NCBI GenBank assembly: GCA_947044365.1
Contig: OX345637.1
Span: 5,380,501-5,444,500 of the forward strand
Direction of reading: 5' to 3'
Length of the DNA: 64,000 nucleotides
DNA from: Petrosia ficiformis
Lineage: Eukaryota > Porifera > Demospongiae > Haplosclerida > Petrosiidae
Notes under the pieces: model-generated
The model's database searches: none
Seen by the model: only the letters and a program-made list of their open reading frames with translations
Told to the model about the DNA's origin: nothing
Shown here: positions 12,164-24,558 of the stretch, in pieces
Layout: each line of letters starts with the position of its first letter
How positions within the stretch are numbered: position 1 is the first letter of the stretch
Made by a program: the position numbers and the translations under genes

Positions 12164-12471
12164 ACAAGAATAATAAAAAACATTTTCAATAAAAATGAAA
12201 GAAGATGTAGGGATGTCAAAACCCAAAAACCAAGCAAACAAGGTTGGGAAGCTAACTTAGGACCCAAAATTAAACAAACCACTTCCATATAACCCTACAT
12301 AATTACAGCTCTTTGTATAGAGGTGTAAGTACTTATGTAGGGTTATATGGAAGTGGTTCGTTTAATTTTGGGTCCTATGTTAGCTTCCCAACCTTGTTTG
12401 CTTGGTTTTTGGGTTTTGACATCCCTACATCTTCTTTCATTTTTATTGAAAATGTTTTTTATTATTCTTGT
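12164..12471. repeat. 308-bp near-perfect palindrome (fold-back MITE)
   Basis: Arms of about 140 bp surround a loop of about 30 bp. Arms start ACAAGAATAATAAAAAACA, and each contains CCACTTCCATATAACCCTAC or its complement. A related, more diverged copy is at 56780-56910. The unit 2 copy is at 29692-29999. No coding sequence is present. Confidence 0.92.
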
Positions 12472-12509
12472 ACAACACTGAAGTGGTGATTATTGGCCCA
12501 TGACCTTCA

Positions 12510-12775
12510 AACTGGTTTCCCTACTGGGATTCACTAATTATCTTCCTTGTTAACACCTGATAAGGAATCTAATTATCATACCTTATATTAGTTACCACTT
12601 TGTGGTGTGCATTTTTAATCTTTACCAGAAGTAGGACCTCAGGTTTAGAATCTTCAAATATGTAAACAACAACAACAAAAAAACATTTTGTTTATTAGCT
12701 AGCAATATCAGGGTATTTCTAGAATATTATATTGTGATGTTATTGTGAAATTTGCACTACTAACATTAACACAGT
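12510..12775 (+). repeat. Internal direct repeat with 14395-14545
   Basis: Blocks AATTATCTTCCTTGT...ACACCTGATAAGGAATCTA and TAGCTAGCAATATCAGGGTA are shared with 14395-14545 in the same orientation, showing an older duplication nested inside the large unit. Confidence 0.75.
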
Positions 12776-13010
12776 TTGAAGAATGTTTCAATGTGGTAAG
12801 TTTAACAAGCACATTCATGTGTACATGTAGTCATACTTACAAATTAAGCTAAGGGTCAATACATCCACAGACTACACATTATATGTATGCCTTTTAAGGT
12901 CAACACATGAGGCCTTTTCAAGTGTTTAATAACCACAGCAGTACAGTATGGATGAGGGATGAAAGAGAGCCAGGAAAACATTGCATGTGCATGTGCAAAC
13001 TTTGCCGTCA

Positions 13011-13012
<2 letters not shown>

Positions 13013-13049
<37 letters not shown>

Positions 13050-13064
13050 ACACACACACACACA
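13013..13064. repeat. (CA)n microsatellite
   Basis: A dinucleotide CA repeat with one interruption. The unit 2 copy (30541-30594) differs in length. Confidence 0.95.
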
Positions 13065-13435
13065 GAACTTGTGTGTTCAGATACAAGAAGTATGATTGAT
13101 ATATAGGCATTGTCTTGTTCCCAAAGGATTGTATGATTATAAAAGATTAACAGGTGGTAGCTGTTAACTCTGTGTGCTCCAATAATGACACTTTTGTTTT
13201 CTGGTTATGGAAGTCTATTTTGCTACCAAGTAATACAAATATGTGAAGGATGCAAGTAAGAACAGTGGAGTTTGTAGTTACTACATGATGTTGGTTGTTT
13301 CTCCCCTGGAATCACTGATGGTGGAGCAAGTTTTTAATCGTTAGGAATGAATGTCTGCTGCCTTTTTTCTTGTCAATCATATTTCTCAGAAATGTACATA
13401 GTATCCAAGTATCCAGACACACATGTACATGTATG

Positions 13436-13942
13436 TACATGTATGATATGTATGTATGTTATGTATGTACATGTATATGTATGTATGCATGTATGTTATG
13501 TATGTATGTATGTATGTATGTATGTATGTATGTTATGTATGTATGTATGTATGTATGTATGTATGTTATGTATGTATGTATGTATGTGTGTTATGTATGT
13601 TATGTACATGTATGTATGTTATGTATGTATGTATGTTATGTATGTATGTATGTTATGTATGTATGTTATGTATGTATGTATGTTATGTATGTATGTTATG
13701 TATGTATGTTATGTATGTATGTTATGTATGTTATGTATGTATGTATGTTATGTATGTATGTTATGTATGTATGTTATGTATGTATGTATGTTATGTATGT
13801 ATGTTATGTATGTATGTATGTTATGTATGTATGTATGTATGTTATGTATGTATGTTATGTATGTATGTATGTTATGTATGTATGTTATGTATGTATGTAT
13901 GTATGTATGTATGTTATGTATGTATGTATGTATGTATGTATG
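13436..13942. repeat. (TATG)n array, unit 1
   Basis: A long TATG tetranucleotide array with regular TTATG interruptions. It creates open frames of up to 208 codons (Met-Tyr-Val-Cys repeats), which are not genes. Confidence 0.97.
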
Positions 13943-14096
13943 CATGTTAATGGTAGTGTGTAGTAATTTTTAGGTAATAGTCTGTTGTGTTTCAGCATGG
14001 GAGGCAGATTACTAAATGTGGCACACCACAAAGTAATCATAGGGATACTGTATGTCTTCCATCAATTATTATATTATGTGTTTTCTTTTCTCATAG

Positions 14097-14192
14097 TTTC
14101 CAAATCCACATCTGTTTGTGTCAGGGGTGATACTTACATTAACGTAACCCAAAAGGACCTCAGGTTGACATACAGAGGAGATACATGTCCAG
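14097..14192 (+). other. Candidate exon, open in unit 1 but interrupted in unit 2
   Basis: 96 bp between a TCATAG acceptor and a CCAG/GTTAGA donor, open in one frame (KSTSVCVRGDTYINVTQ and so on, ending GDTCPG). The Cys pair and NVT sequon would suit an extracellular domain, but I recognise no family. In unit 2 (from about 31797) a 10-bp difference after AACGTAACC creates a TAA and shifts the frame. At least one copy is therefore non-functional. Confidence 0.3.
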
Positions 14193-14762
14193 GTTAGAGT
14201 TCTATTGTGTGCCCCTGTGTGTGACAAAATGACTACTTTTAGTTATAGTTGTAGTATGCCTGGTTTCTCAAACTTTTAGTTTAATTATAGTTTAGGTAAT
14301 TACTAAAAGGGTAAACAAATACAAAATACATGAAAGCCATTGGATACAAACTGGTTAGCCCACAGGGATGAACCTCAGAATGGATTCAGCTCAGCTGCTA
14401 ATTATCTTCCTTGTCAACACCTGATAAGGAATCTAATTATCAGTTACTGCTCTGCATTTTTAATCTTTTTGGTAGTAGCTAGCAATATCAGGGTATTTCT
14501 AGAATATTATATTGTGATGTTATTGTGCAATTTTCACTACTGCATGTACATTGTCAAAGGTATAGATGACTAGATGCATACAGTAATATCCTTTATACAT
14601 TTGGACATCAGGGTTGGGGTTAAGCACTTCTTACTTAAGTTTCAAGCTAGCTTAATCAGAAATAAACGAGTGCTTTGAGTAAAAAGATTGGTTTAAGTTA
14701 TAGTGAAAGTACTGGTACTTACAGCATCTGAAACTTTTTAACAGCTTTAACCCTTTAATATA

Positions 14763-14890
<128 letters not shown>

Positions 14891-16440
14891 ATATGTAATT
14901 CATTGATGGATCTATGTGTAAAGTGACAGATAAAAATACTGACAGTTTGCTGTTCAGAAAGAGTTAGTTGATGAATTACGCCATAGCTTGCCTATCAATG
15001 GTTGCATTTTTGAAGTCCTTTAATATTTATCCACATTTCCATTATCAACCAATTTTCATTTTAGTTAAGATATTGCTGTGTACTTGTAGTTTTATAAAAG
15101 TCACAATGCCTTACTAAAAGGAGTTTAGTTATAGTTAACTAAAGCAACACTAGTGTATATGTACGTATATGTAATTATGTAATAGTGTTTGTATTCGTGT
15201 GTCTGTGTTTGTGTGTTTGTGTTTGTGTGTCTGTGTGTGTGTCTGTGTCTGGTGCAGGCCATCTCTCTCTTTACAGACATACATGTACATGTATGCAGAA
15301 TATGGATGCAGTGAGCCGAATTTGTGAATTATACATTTTAGCTACTTGTGTCTTGCTTCTCACATTGTCAGACAACGTCCTGTAAGAATGGCTGTTTCCA
15401 CACCACAGCATATAATAAGTCTACAAAGAGAGTACTTTTAGTGATTTAAATGTAATTCTCTAGCTAAAGTAAATTGAGTCACACATTTAATTGATAATAG
15501 TAAATTTGGTTAATAAACATGCCTATTAATGTTACATGCTGACCTTAGTAATGCTTAATACATAGTTTACTTTGTGGTGGCCACATAACAGTGGGATTAA
15601 AGTTATTGATAACTATTAATTAACCTTATGGTATACATGTATACATGTATAAGTTATTTAGTTACAGTATAATCTAGTATATACATGTATTAGTGCTGTA
15701 ACAGATATCCGGATTATCTGAAATCCATTTTCATTATTAACATTCGGATTAAATATTTTGATCCATATATCCGTTCAATTTACTGAATGGTGTTTTCATC
15801 AAACTTTCATTGTAGTTAAATACTCAAATAATGACAATTATAAAATTTTAGTAGTTAAAAATAAATATTGTGAACCTGTTTTGCAATGTTTTTATAGCAT
15901 TCCTGCACCTGGAACAGGTTTTTTTTTGGGTACATGTATGTACTGTACCTTGATTATACACTGTATGTCAATAGAAGGTCACCATTAATTAGTCATTAGT
16001 TTACTATGTAATTGGTGTGCAATGTGAGACAGTAATTACTGATAGTAGAACTAAGGTAATTACTGTTACTGTATGGCGACATTTTATTGACATATACTAC
16101 ATGTATATTTACATTATTATTGGTAAGAGTATGTACATGTACCTGTACTTGTATATATTTTCTATTTATACATGTAGCTGAAACTGATTTCTCGTGATGG
16201 ACAGCAGCCATCTACTAACAGTAGTAAGTTAATACTCATTTTACATTGTGTATATGTGATTGGCTCAGGGAATATCCGATTTATGGTTCAAAATCAAAAG
16301 CTTAGCTCATTATTTAGTCATTTTGTACAAGAAGCATACTAAACTTGATATCAAAGAGAAACAATGGTTGCTCTTTCAGGACTCAAAATTTACAATGTAC
16401 ATGAAAGCCTAGCATGCTAGCAATAGCACACGCAACAAAC
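14891..16440. other. Unit interior without a recognisable gene
   Basis: It contains a TGTGTTTGTG repeat (15185-15260), pieces of the TAGTTATAGTTAACTAAA dispersed family (15115-15150) and a TAGTGCTGTAACAGATATCCG segment at 15690 that resembles a transposon end. AT-rich spacer fills the rest. I see no supported coding region. Unit 2 equals this at 32541-34080. Confidence 0.5.
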
Positions 16441-16444
16441 AAAC

Positions 16445-16575
16445 AAGCAGCCACAATGGCTTCATTAAACATTAGAGCAGCCACTATGGCTTAGAAAAAT
16501 AAAAACCAGCATCATGGCTTAGAAAAATAATAATCAGCCACCATGGAATAAGCAGCCACAATGGCTTAGAAAATA
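16445..16575 (+). repeat. Degenerate minisatellite with CAGCCACNATGGCTTAGAAA
   Basis: About five imperfect units of 22-30 bp. Unit 2 has a slightly shorter form (34084-34215). It leads directly into a 240-bp block that also occurs at about 7375-7600. Confidence 0.7.
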
Positions 16576-16795
16576 AACAGCTACTGAAAGGGGTTTAGCT
16601 AAATCAATACTAGTACTTATATGTAATTATGTAATTGTGTTTGTGTTTGTGTGTCTGTGTGTCTGTGTTTGTGTGTCTGTGTGTCTGTGTTTGTGTGTCT
16701 GTGTGTCTGTGTCTATGTGTCTGTGTTTGTGTCTGTGTGTGCCGAGCAAAATCCATGTCATACCTCCTCGCGGTGCTCGGTGGGAACAGCAGATT
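16560..16795 (+). repeat. Internal direct repeat with 7375-7600
   Basis: AAATAAACAGCTACTGAAAG, the GT-rich run and CATACCTCCTCGCGGTGCTC are shared with 7375-7600 in the same orientation. The non-coding half of the unit is thus built from older internal duplications. Confidence 0.8.
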
Positions 16796-17213
16796 TTTTA
16801 TTTAATTATAGGAATATCATTGGTACTTAATATACAGTATCTAAACAATGCCTCTTCCATACATTAGGAAAATCTTTGTGATATGCACCTCAAGTGCGAA
16901 ATACTGTCAGGTTTTCCCCCATGCTCCATACATGGAATGGGTTTGTACACAACGTGTTAATATAAAATTTCTTATGTCAAAAATCAAAAGTTTAAAATAA
17001 AATATACGGTATTCGCAGGCAAATGTGGAATTATTGCAAAAATTTTGAGCAGGCAAAACGGTGTAGACAAACCTGGCATATTTCCACATGTAATTTTATA
17101 TGCATATTTAACTTGATACCCATAATAATCAGATTGGTATTACTTGCTTTTTTGTATCAATTCGAAACTTTTATACTTGTTTTGTAGTAGTGTAGATTAT
17201 TGGGAATTTTTTT
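16796..17213. other. End of unit, non-coding
   Basis: AT-rich sequence running without a visible joint into the next copy. No gene or transposon end is seen at the junction. Confidence 0.5.
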
Positions 17214-19713
17214 AATTGCCTTTATTTTTGTTTGTTTGTTGGTTTGTTTGTGCTATGCAAAGGGAAAATAACCACTTAATTATTTTGATATTCTATTTCC
17301 AAGGAAGCCAATATTTACATGTGTGCTAAAAGCTTGTGGTAAAGTGGTTTGTTTTGCCACAGCCTCTGGGGTGATTATACACCTTATGATTTTGCTATTG
17401 TGCTAAGTTTAGTTCTAATTTCTAGCTGTAAACTACGAGTGCCCCACCTTGTAAGGATAGTCTTCACCTCTGGGTGTGTTATACAATATGTAATATACAT
17501 GTAATTATTATGTTATATAATATATCAGCTGGACTTTCTCATGTTTGATCTAGGATAGGTGATGATAATAAATATTGGCTGTTCATGGAGTAGTTAATTT
17601 TACACAGATATCATGTCATGCATATCAACAGTTGCACTTTCAAACACTCACCTTGCTGCTTTCCTCCAACTAACATTTTAATATCTATGACATTTTTAGA
17701 AGGTCCTCTGTCTACGTAAGTTAAAAGTCTGTGTTGTGTAAAATGTAGAAGTTACAAAAGAAAACGTTCGGATTGTGCATTCGTGAATTAATTGGTGATT
17801 TTTAATTTGATGGTTTGAATCTAAAATCACCAAACCGTCAATTAAAAAACCGTGTCGATAATATTTTCATGTACATGTATATGGTACATGTATGTGTAGG
17901 TTTACAATTTCCTTAGGTAAACCTTTACTCTAAATTTCACTTAACTTTGCACATGTATTCCATTTCATTCCAGTCTTTTAGGGTGGTAATTTTTGTCACT
18001 TTATTATTTGGGGGGGGCACTCTGCATGTGAACAATAGAGTCAGACTCAGAGGCTACTACTTGAGTTGTCACTTCATATAAGGATAGTCCATAGAATACA
18101 ATAATTTCGTGCTTGAGGGAGAACAAATACATAAGACGTTTACACATTGTTTTTAATTGAATTACTAAATACTAACTACATGTATAACTATATGTAAATC
18201 AATCAGTATTACACCTAATCAACATTTAAGTTCTGAAAAAGAGCATCACTTAACAGTTAAACTTAGCGGTTTCATTAATTAGGAAAGTTAACGTATATCA
18301 AGGTTGTACTAGGGGGAGGGGTAGATGAAACTCCAATCAGTGTCTAGTCTTGCCAGCTTCTTGCTGCATACAATCTGGTTCAATTCTGTATCTTTTGGAA
18401 GCCACACCCACCCGGGGGTATAATTATTGGGCCTAAATGTTTTCACTGATAGTTTATTTTCAGAAACAAACCTAAACACGCCCCACGGGTGGTGGAGGGG
18501 GCGGTGGGTGGGAAACAATGGCGGGGAAACTGTAGTTGCTCTCTGAGAAAGATCGGAGTTTGATAGTGTCTAGAAAGGTAAATTTTATGGTTTCAGTGAA
18601 AAGCTACAGAATTTTTATTATTCTTGTATATATATTATATATTATAATGAAAAGAACTGTCACATGTATAATTATGTATGTATATACATGTGTTGTATGT
18701 ATGTTGTCTACCTGCATTTACTATAGCACATTCTACTTAAAATCTGGAGGTGCTGACTGTACTAGAAATGGTAAAGTTATATCTCTTCTGACTCATCTGA
18801 AACATAGAGTAAGTATTTCAGTTTTTCAGTCCAATTCTGAAAGCTCTAGTAGTATCTATTACCAGTACCTCTGGATGTACTAGACATGGTACTACATAGA
18901 AACTTTTCATAATAATTATTATAATTATAACATACATTTTGCATCATTCTGCACAATGTATTGTGAATTTGGGATACACTGTGCTGATGAGACCCAATAG
19001 GTCGAAACAATCTGATCAGTGTACATATAATTCAGATTGTCCACAGTTGCCCTTACAAAGTTATAACACACCTGATTGCATGAAATTTGATGGATACTGT
19101 GTGAATATCATTAGTATCATTTCAATACTAATTTAAACCCTCACACCTAGCAACTCCTACTAGCCATTTAAAAATTCAGGCCAGCTGCAATTTTATATGT
19201 CAATGTGGTGTGCCTGATAGGACATTCTTTGACCAAATTATCAATATAAAAATTGCGAATTGTGTGCAATTATCAATGTAGTGATCTACTTGGCCATGTA
19301 TGGGTATAAGATATAAGGCTGTAGCATTGTCTATAATTAATTTTATTAATTAAATCCAAAAAATAAATAGTAATAATAAATATTAATTAATTAAATAAGG
19401 TGTGATAGAGCTGTGTACATATATCTCATTGGTCAATTACTCACATGATGATACTTCCGTTGCACGTTGACATATAAAGAGGTGTATACGTCGTAATAAC
19501 CATGCGTTGTTATTGAAAAGGTTATTATTACTCGTCTCTTTCTGAATCTGTCAAGCACTACCAGTCTGAGCAGTCTCTCTGAAGACTTTGGTTAGTTCCT
19601 TGTGTGTTATAGTTACTGTATAGAATCCTCAGTTTTCCAATTGTCTTATGCATGCGTATTATAATCACTCTCTCTCTCTCTATCGTTAGTGGGTATCTCT
19701 ACAACAGTATATA

Positions 19714-20180
19714 GTAACCTGGGGTAATTACGAACTAATTTTTCAATACGTTTGTTTGCACAAGTTAAAATAGCTATAGATTGTTATTTTTAGCAAATAT
19801 AATAAGTATATAATATACTGCTGAAATCACCAATCTGCTCTTTGCAATGATGGGACTAACTTTTCATTCTCGTGGCGAACTGAGAATCTTTAGCTGCTAA
19901 CTACAACTACTTCAACTCGGGGTAATTTCGAACTACCTGTAACGAAGCGTATAACCACCAAAGTGCGATCGTGGCCCGTGGCTGTCACGCATCATTGAAT
20001 AGCCCTAGCCCTGTTCTACATTGTGGTACCAGTTTCAAGTGATGTATGTATAAAGTATTATATAACTATAACAACAAACACTTCATAATTAAACGGGATA
20101 AATTCCGAACTATTTGCAAAGATAATACATTATAGTATATATGTTCGATATTATCCCGATTCGAATTTACCCCAGGTTAC
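19714..20180. mobile_element. 467-bp MITE with TA target duplication, copy 2
   Basis: The ends GTAACCTGGGGTAA / TTACCCCAGGTTAC are perfect inverted repeats, and imperfect pairing continues to about 22 bp. TA flanks both ends, and copy 1 keeps the empty site with a single TA (around 2519-2522), which proves insertion. TA duplication suggests a Tc1/mariner-type mobiliser. Inside, the terminal motif recurs as GGGGTAATTTCGAACT and GGGATAAATTCCGAACT. No transposase frame is present. Confidence 0.9.
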
Positions 20181-20483
20181 TATATCCTCTCATAGTTACT
20201 TTATAGCTATTTTTTGGTTTCTAATTTGTTTTCTAATTTTCTTGTATATGCATATCATAGTCTGTTTTACTATCTCTCTCAAACTCTCTCTCTCTCTCTC
20301 TCTCTCTCTTATATTCTAGTGGTATTGTGAATGTTAAAGTTATAAAACTGACTGGAATCAAAATATTTGTACCTTCAACAAAATTAATAGCTGGAGAAGA
20401 GGTAAATATACATGTATACACATACATGTAATGTTGTATGTAATCTCTATATTTGTGTGTGTATGTAGATTGATGTACATATG

Positions 20484-20542
<59 letters not shown>

Positions 20543-20714
20543 CTAGTGGTATTGTGAATGTTAAAGTTATAAAACTGACTGAAATCAAAATATTTGTACC
20601 TTCAACAAAATTAATAGCTGGAGAAGAGGTAAATTTGTGAAAGTGTCTCATAATACCTACTGTCTCACAATACCTACACGTACTCTAATTCCCTTGAAAA
20701 TCATGTGCTTTTAC

Positions 20715-21020
20715 TAGGGCTGGGATGATTAATCGATTAATCGATTAATCAATCGATATTGAAAATTCTGTTGATTATCGATTATAAGTCTGTGATATCG
20801 ATTATGCTAATTATTCCAGAAGACATACTTTTCAAGTATGTGATGGCAAATAATGTACAATATGGAAGTGATAGGAAGCCTTTTTGATCATCAAATGGGA
20901 GGAGTTTCCTGTATTAATTGCCTTAATTGGCCTAATTACTTCCGCTGATTTTATTCGATTATCAATCGATTTGAAGTTAGTGATAATCGATTCCAGAATC
21001 TCAGGCGATTCCCAGCCCTA
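20715..21020. mobile_element. Non-autonomous hAT-type MITE, copy 2
   Basis: Copy of 3190-3495 at the equivalent site, flanked by GCTTTTAC on both sides (20707-20714 and 21021-21028). Confidence 0.88.
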
Positions 21021-22060
21021 GCTTTTACACATGTGGTCTAGTAATTAACTTTAGGTGGGCGTTAGGTAATTAATAATTAAAATTATTGCAAGACCACTAT
21101 ATATATATACAGATGCTGTGTGGCTGTGTGTGTGTGATTGAAGCTAGCTGAATCACATGATCAGTTAAATGTATTTACCATATAGTAATTAGTCTTGTTA
21201 AGGTGATTTCTTGTTAGTGCTGTCTTGGATTTACGCCATTTATGTTACTGCTAATGGCAAATATCAGAGATATATGCAGGGATTTCCTATAGCCACTGGT
21301 ATTAATCCGAAAAAACCAACAAAATTTATTATGACATTGTCTTCTTCACAAGTTCTTCAAAGGTTTATTAGGAAAACCAGGATAGACAAAATTGTAATAC
21401 AAACTTAGTTGTTGATATACTTGTGCATCAACATGTCAAAGGAACAAATCAAACAAAAATATGTATAAACGTCTTGTCTATTGTCCCATAATCTTGTTGC
21501 GGTCTATCCTGAAAAGGTCCTGACAACACTAGAGTCTTTGCCTTTTCGTGTAGTCTGTATACTGGGTTCTGTAAAAGCAATGTGACACCAGTCTTTGTGC
21601 ACACATTCTTTAGTGAAACTGAAATGTTCCTTCAAGTCCCATCATTATTATTATTATTATTGTTGTTGTGGTATAATAATAACAATAATAAAATTATTAT
21701 TAATGAGATGCTGAGCCACACTTTGCAATCAGTGTAATTGTAATACATCCATGGTAGGTGTGGTTGGAATTATTATTAAAATTAGTTCATTACTTTTTCA
21801 AAAGCCCCCGGTTAATAAACTGTAAGTGGTATATAGGCCCTAGGCAAAGTGAGAGGATACCGTATACGCGTAACAGCAACCTAATTGTTGCTGTCACGTG
21901 TGTGGTGACATCATCATTGGCATTGCCCCTTCTTGTATATAACAGTATAAGGCTGTCGGCTGCTGTTCATAGTGTTCAAGAACTGCTATACATTTTTACT
22001 TGTTAATTTTGATTTACTCTGGCCCAGTTGTTAAGTTTTGATTTTGAATTGTTATAGTTC

Positions 22061-23464
22061 ATGAAAAGGTCAAGTTCCTTAGAGCAAAGTTCGTTAAAGA
22101 AACCCAATATGGCAGAACCACAAGGTAAGTACAGTACCTCAATGAGTATACAATACTAATTGTCCTTTAATTTTCTAGTGTTCACCAGTCCTTTGTCTGA
22201 AAGAAAGTATTATATACGACCTGACTATGTAAAGCTTACAGAGATAATTTTGAAGACTCGTGAACAAGCACTTGATGTGACAGATCATTATGGGCTCGGT
22301 GTTCGAATAACAGGGACACCCAGGATTGGGAAGTCGGTTTTTTTGCACTATGTGGCAAAAATATTGAAGGAAAACAACATTCGTTTTGTAATCACTCTGG
22401 ATACGTTATCATATGATGACAATTTCATTAAGCGAGATTTCAATAGTTTACGTGAAACGCTGCTTGCTAATTTTAGAGTTGTACATTTAATTGACCCTTC
22501 AAAAGATCCATTCTATCTTTGTGAACACAATGCATTTGCTGTTTTTTTTACCTCACCAACGATTAATAATATTGAACCATACCATTTGAAGAATCTGCTG
22601 ACACTGTATATGCCTCTATGGTCTGAAGAAGAGATGACCGAATGTTACGAAGTTCTGGAACAACCTTTTGACCGAAAGCTTTACGAAAAGTGGGGCGGAG
22701 TTATATTGGATTCTGTCAGAGACTTATTCATGGAAAAATCGCTTTGTGAAGTTTTGAATCATAAGGAATTGTTAGCCTTACTGTCGGCGAAAGAAAAATC
22801 TACTTTATCTGAGAATATAATACACAATCAGTGGCTGTTGCATAGATATCCAACATCCGATTACACAGACCAAACAATTCACCTCCCAACAGATTACGTA
22901 CGAAATGCCATATTAGAAAAACTAAAGTCTGGGGTGACTTTTAATTTGAGTTTAGCTGAAGGAAATTCTCTAGTAGCGGGTGAATTGTATGAAAGTGCGG
23001 TGTTCACACACGTAACACAACAACAATGTTTTGAAGTGTTTCGTTCTGATGGGAGAACTCACCAAGAGAGCCGCAAGATTACTTTCAATAATGTTCGTGT
23101 GTACACTAACAGAGATATCTTTTGTTTCTGTAATGTACCTGACCACCAACCCCAGCACCAGGAACAAACAGTCGGCACCTATTACAAACCTAAAGAAAAG
23201 AACAAGCAAGGTGTAGATGCTGTTTTGATCACATCATCCAAGGAAGGCTGGATAATTCAAATAACAATAAATTCAAGGCACAATTCTCTAGATTTATCAA
23301 ATGTTCCAAAACAATTTGAAAATATACAGAAGTGGAACGTCTGCTGCTTTATTCCAACTGAAATTAAAGATTTCAGATTTCCCAGTATCACAGGCTTGGA
23401 TATTGATCTTCGATCCAGGTACATTTCTAACTTCTCTTTAATTGTAAACACTGTCATGAATTGA
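22061..23464 (+). CDS. CR NTPase-nuclease protein, copy 2
   Basis: Exons 22061-22124 and 22179-23464, with the same 54-bp intron and 449 residues. All catalytic motifs match copy 1. I count 21 substitutions against copy 1, all changing an amino acid: P11S, K29E, K42T, D43E, R47K, A96D, K97T, E106K, K114E, T118A, Q179E, H184P, M188K, S204L, L205F, R211C, K215N, K304Q, N319S, S346P and N431D. Several reverse charge. None falls in the P-loop, the YMPLW motif or the nuclease motifs. The intron is unchanged. The frame is fully open, so this is likely a working gene. The poly(A) signal is ATTAAA at 23534. Confidence 0.85.
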
Positions 23465-24527
23465 ACAAAACTGTGTTTACGATAATTCTCTTTTGTACAA
23501 TCTTTTAAAATTCCTTCATGAAACCATCCCTGCATTAAAGACAATATCAGTCACAACAGAAATCTACATATAGGAGTTGTTTTTTTTTTGTACATTCTTT
23601 ATACCAATTTTTAATTTTTAATAATAGAATGTGCAGTAGTGCAATTCTGGGATATGGCGGCTAATTACAGTGCTTTTATAGGAGCTCATTTGTGTGGTCC
23701 TGGTTGTGGTAGTTTTGGCTTTCATGAATTATTAGAGACAGAGACCTTTTAGCTCAGGCACAACAGTGTCTAGCTGAAAGGACTTCAGAATGTACTTGCT
23801 TAGTAACAGCTTCATTACAAGCATTATTTGCTCATGGGATTCTTTTGTAATGTTATATAAGCAGATGTTGCTAACAGGTTACAAATAATTAGTATTTGTT
23901 AGCATGATTACATGGTATTTTAAGTTACCATCATAATCTTGTAAATTTGATTACATAATCATTTTGTACTCATACTCATAATCACATGTTATTATATATA
24001 ATTCCAGCATGTGATTGTGACTTTTTGTATTCATACTCATAATCACATACTGGAATTATATATAATTCGTGTGTGATTATGAGTATGATTACAAAAAGAT
24101 TATGTAATCAAATTACAAGATATTATGATTATAATTGCTTTGCATAATATAAACAATACAAAACAGGAAACTGACTCCTACAGCCCTCATTGGTTGTGAA
24201 GTGACTGTTGTCATTCAAGGGTGATTTATAAGGGCAACTGTGGACAATCTGAATACATGTATACAGACTGTTTCGACCTATTGGGTCTCATCAGCACAGT
24301 GTATCCCAAGTTCACAATATATCTGATATGTTTTGTAATAATTACTATGAAAATATAGTACCTCAAGAGGTACTACTAATTAATACTACGGAATTGGACT
24401 TCTGTCACAAGCAGCTTTAATGCAAAACTCAAATACTGGTTCTGATGATTTGAAGATATAACTATCTTCATCATTTCTGTAGTGTCACCACTTCCAGAAT
24501 CAAAGTAGAAAATGAAGGTAGACAACG

Positions 24528-24558
<31 letters not shown>

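Noticed and set aside
13347..13973. Open frames of up to 208 codons (and up to 258 codons at 30877-31653) made of Met-Tyr-Val-Cys repeats
   Set aside because: They are translations of the (TATG)n arrays in several frames and both strands.
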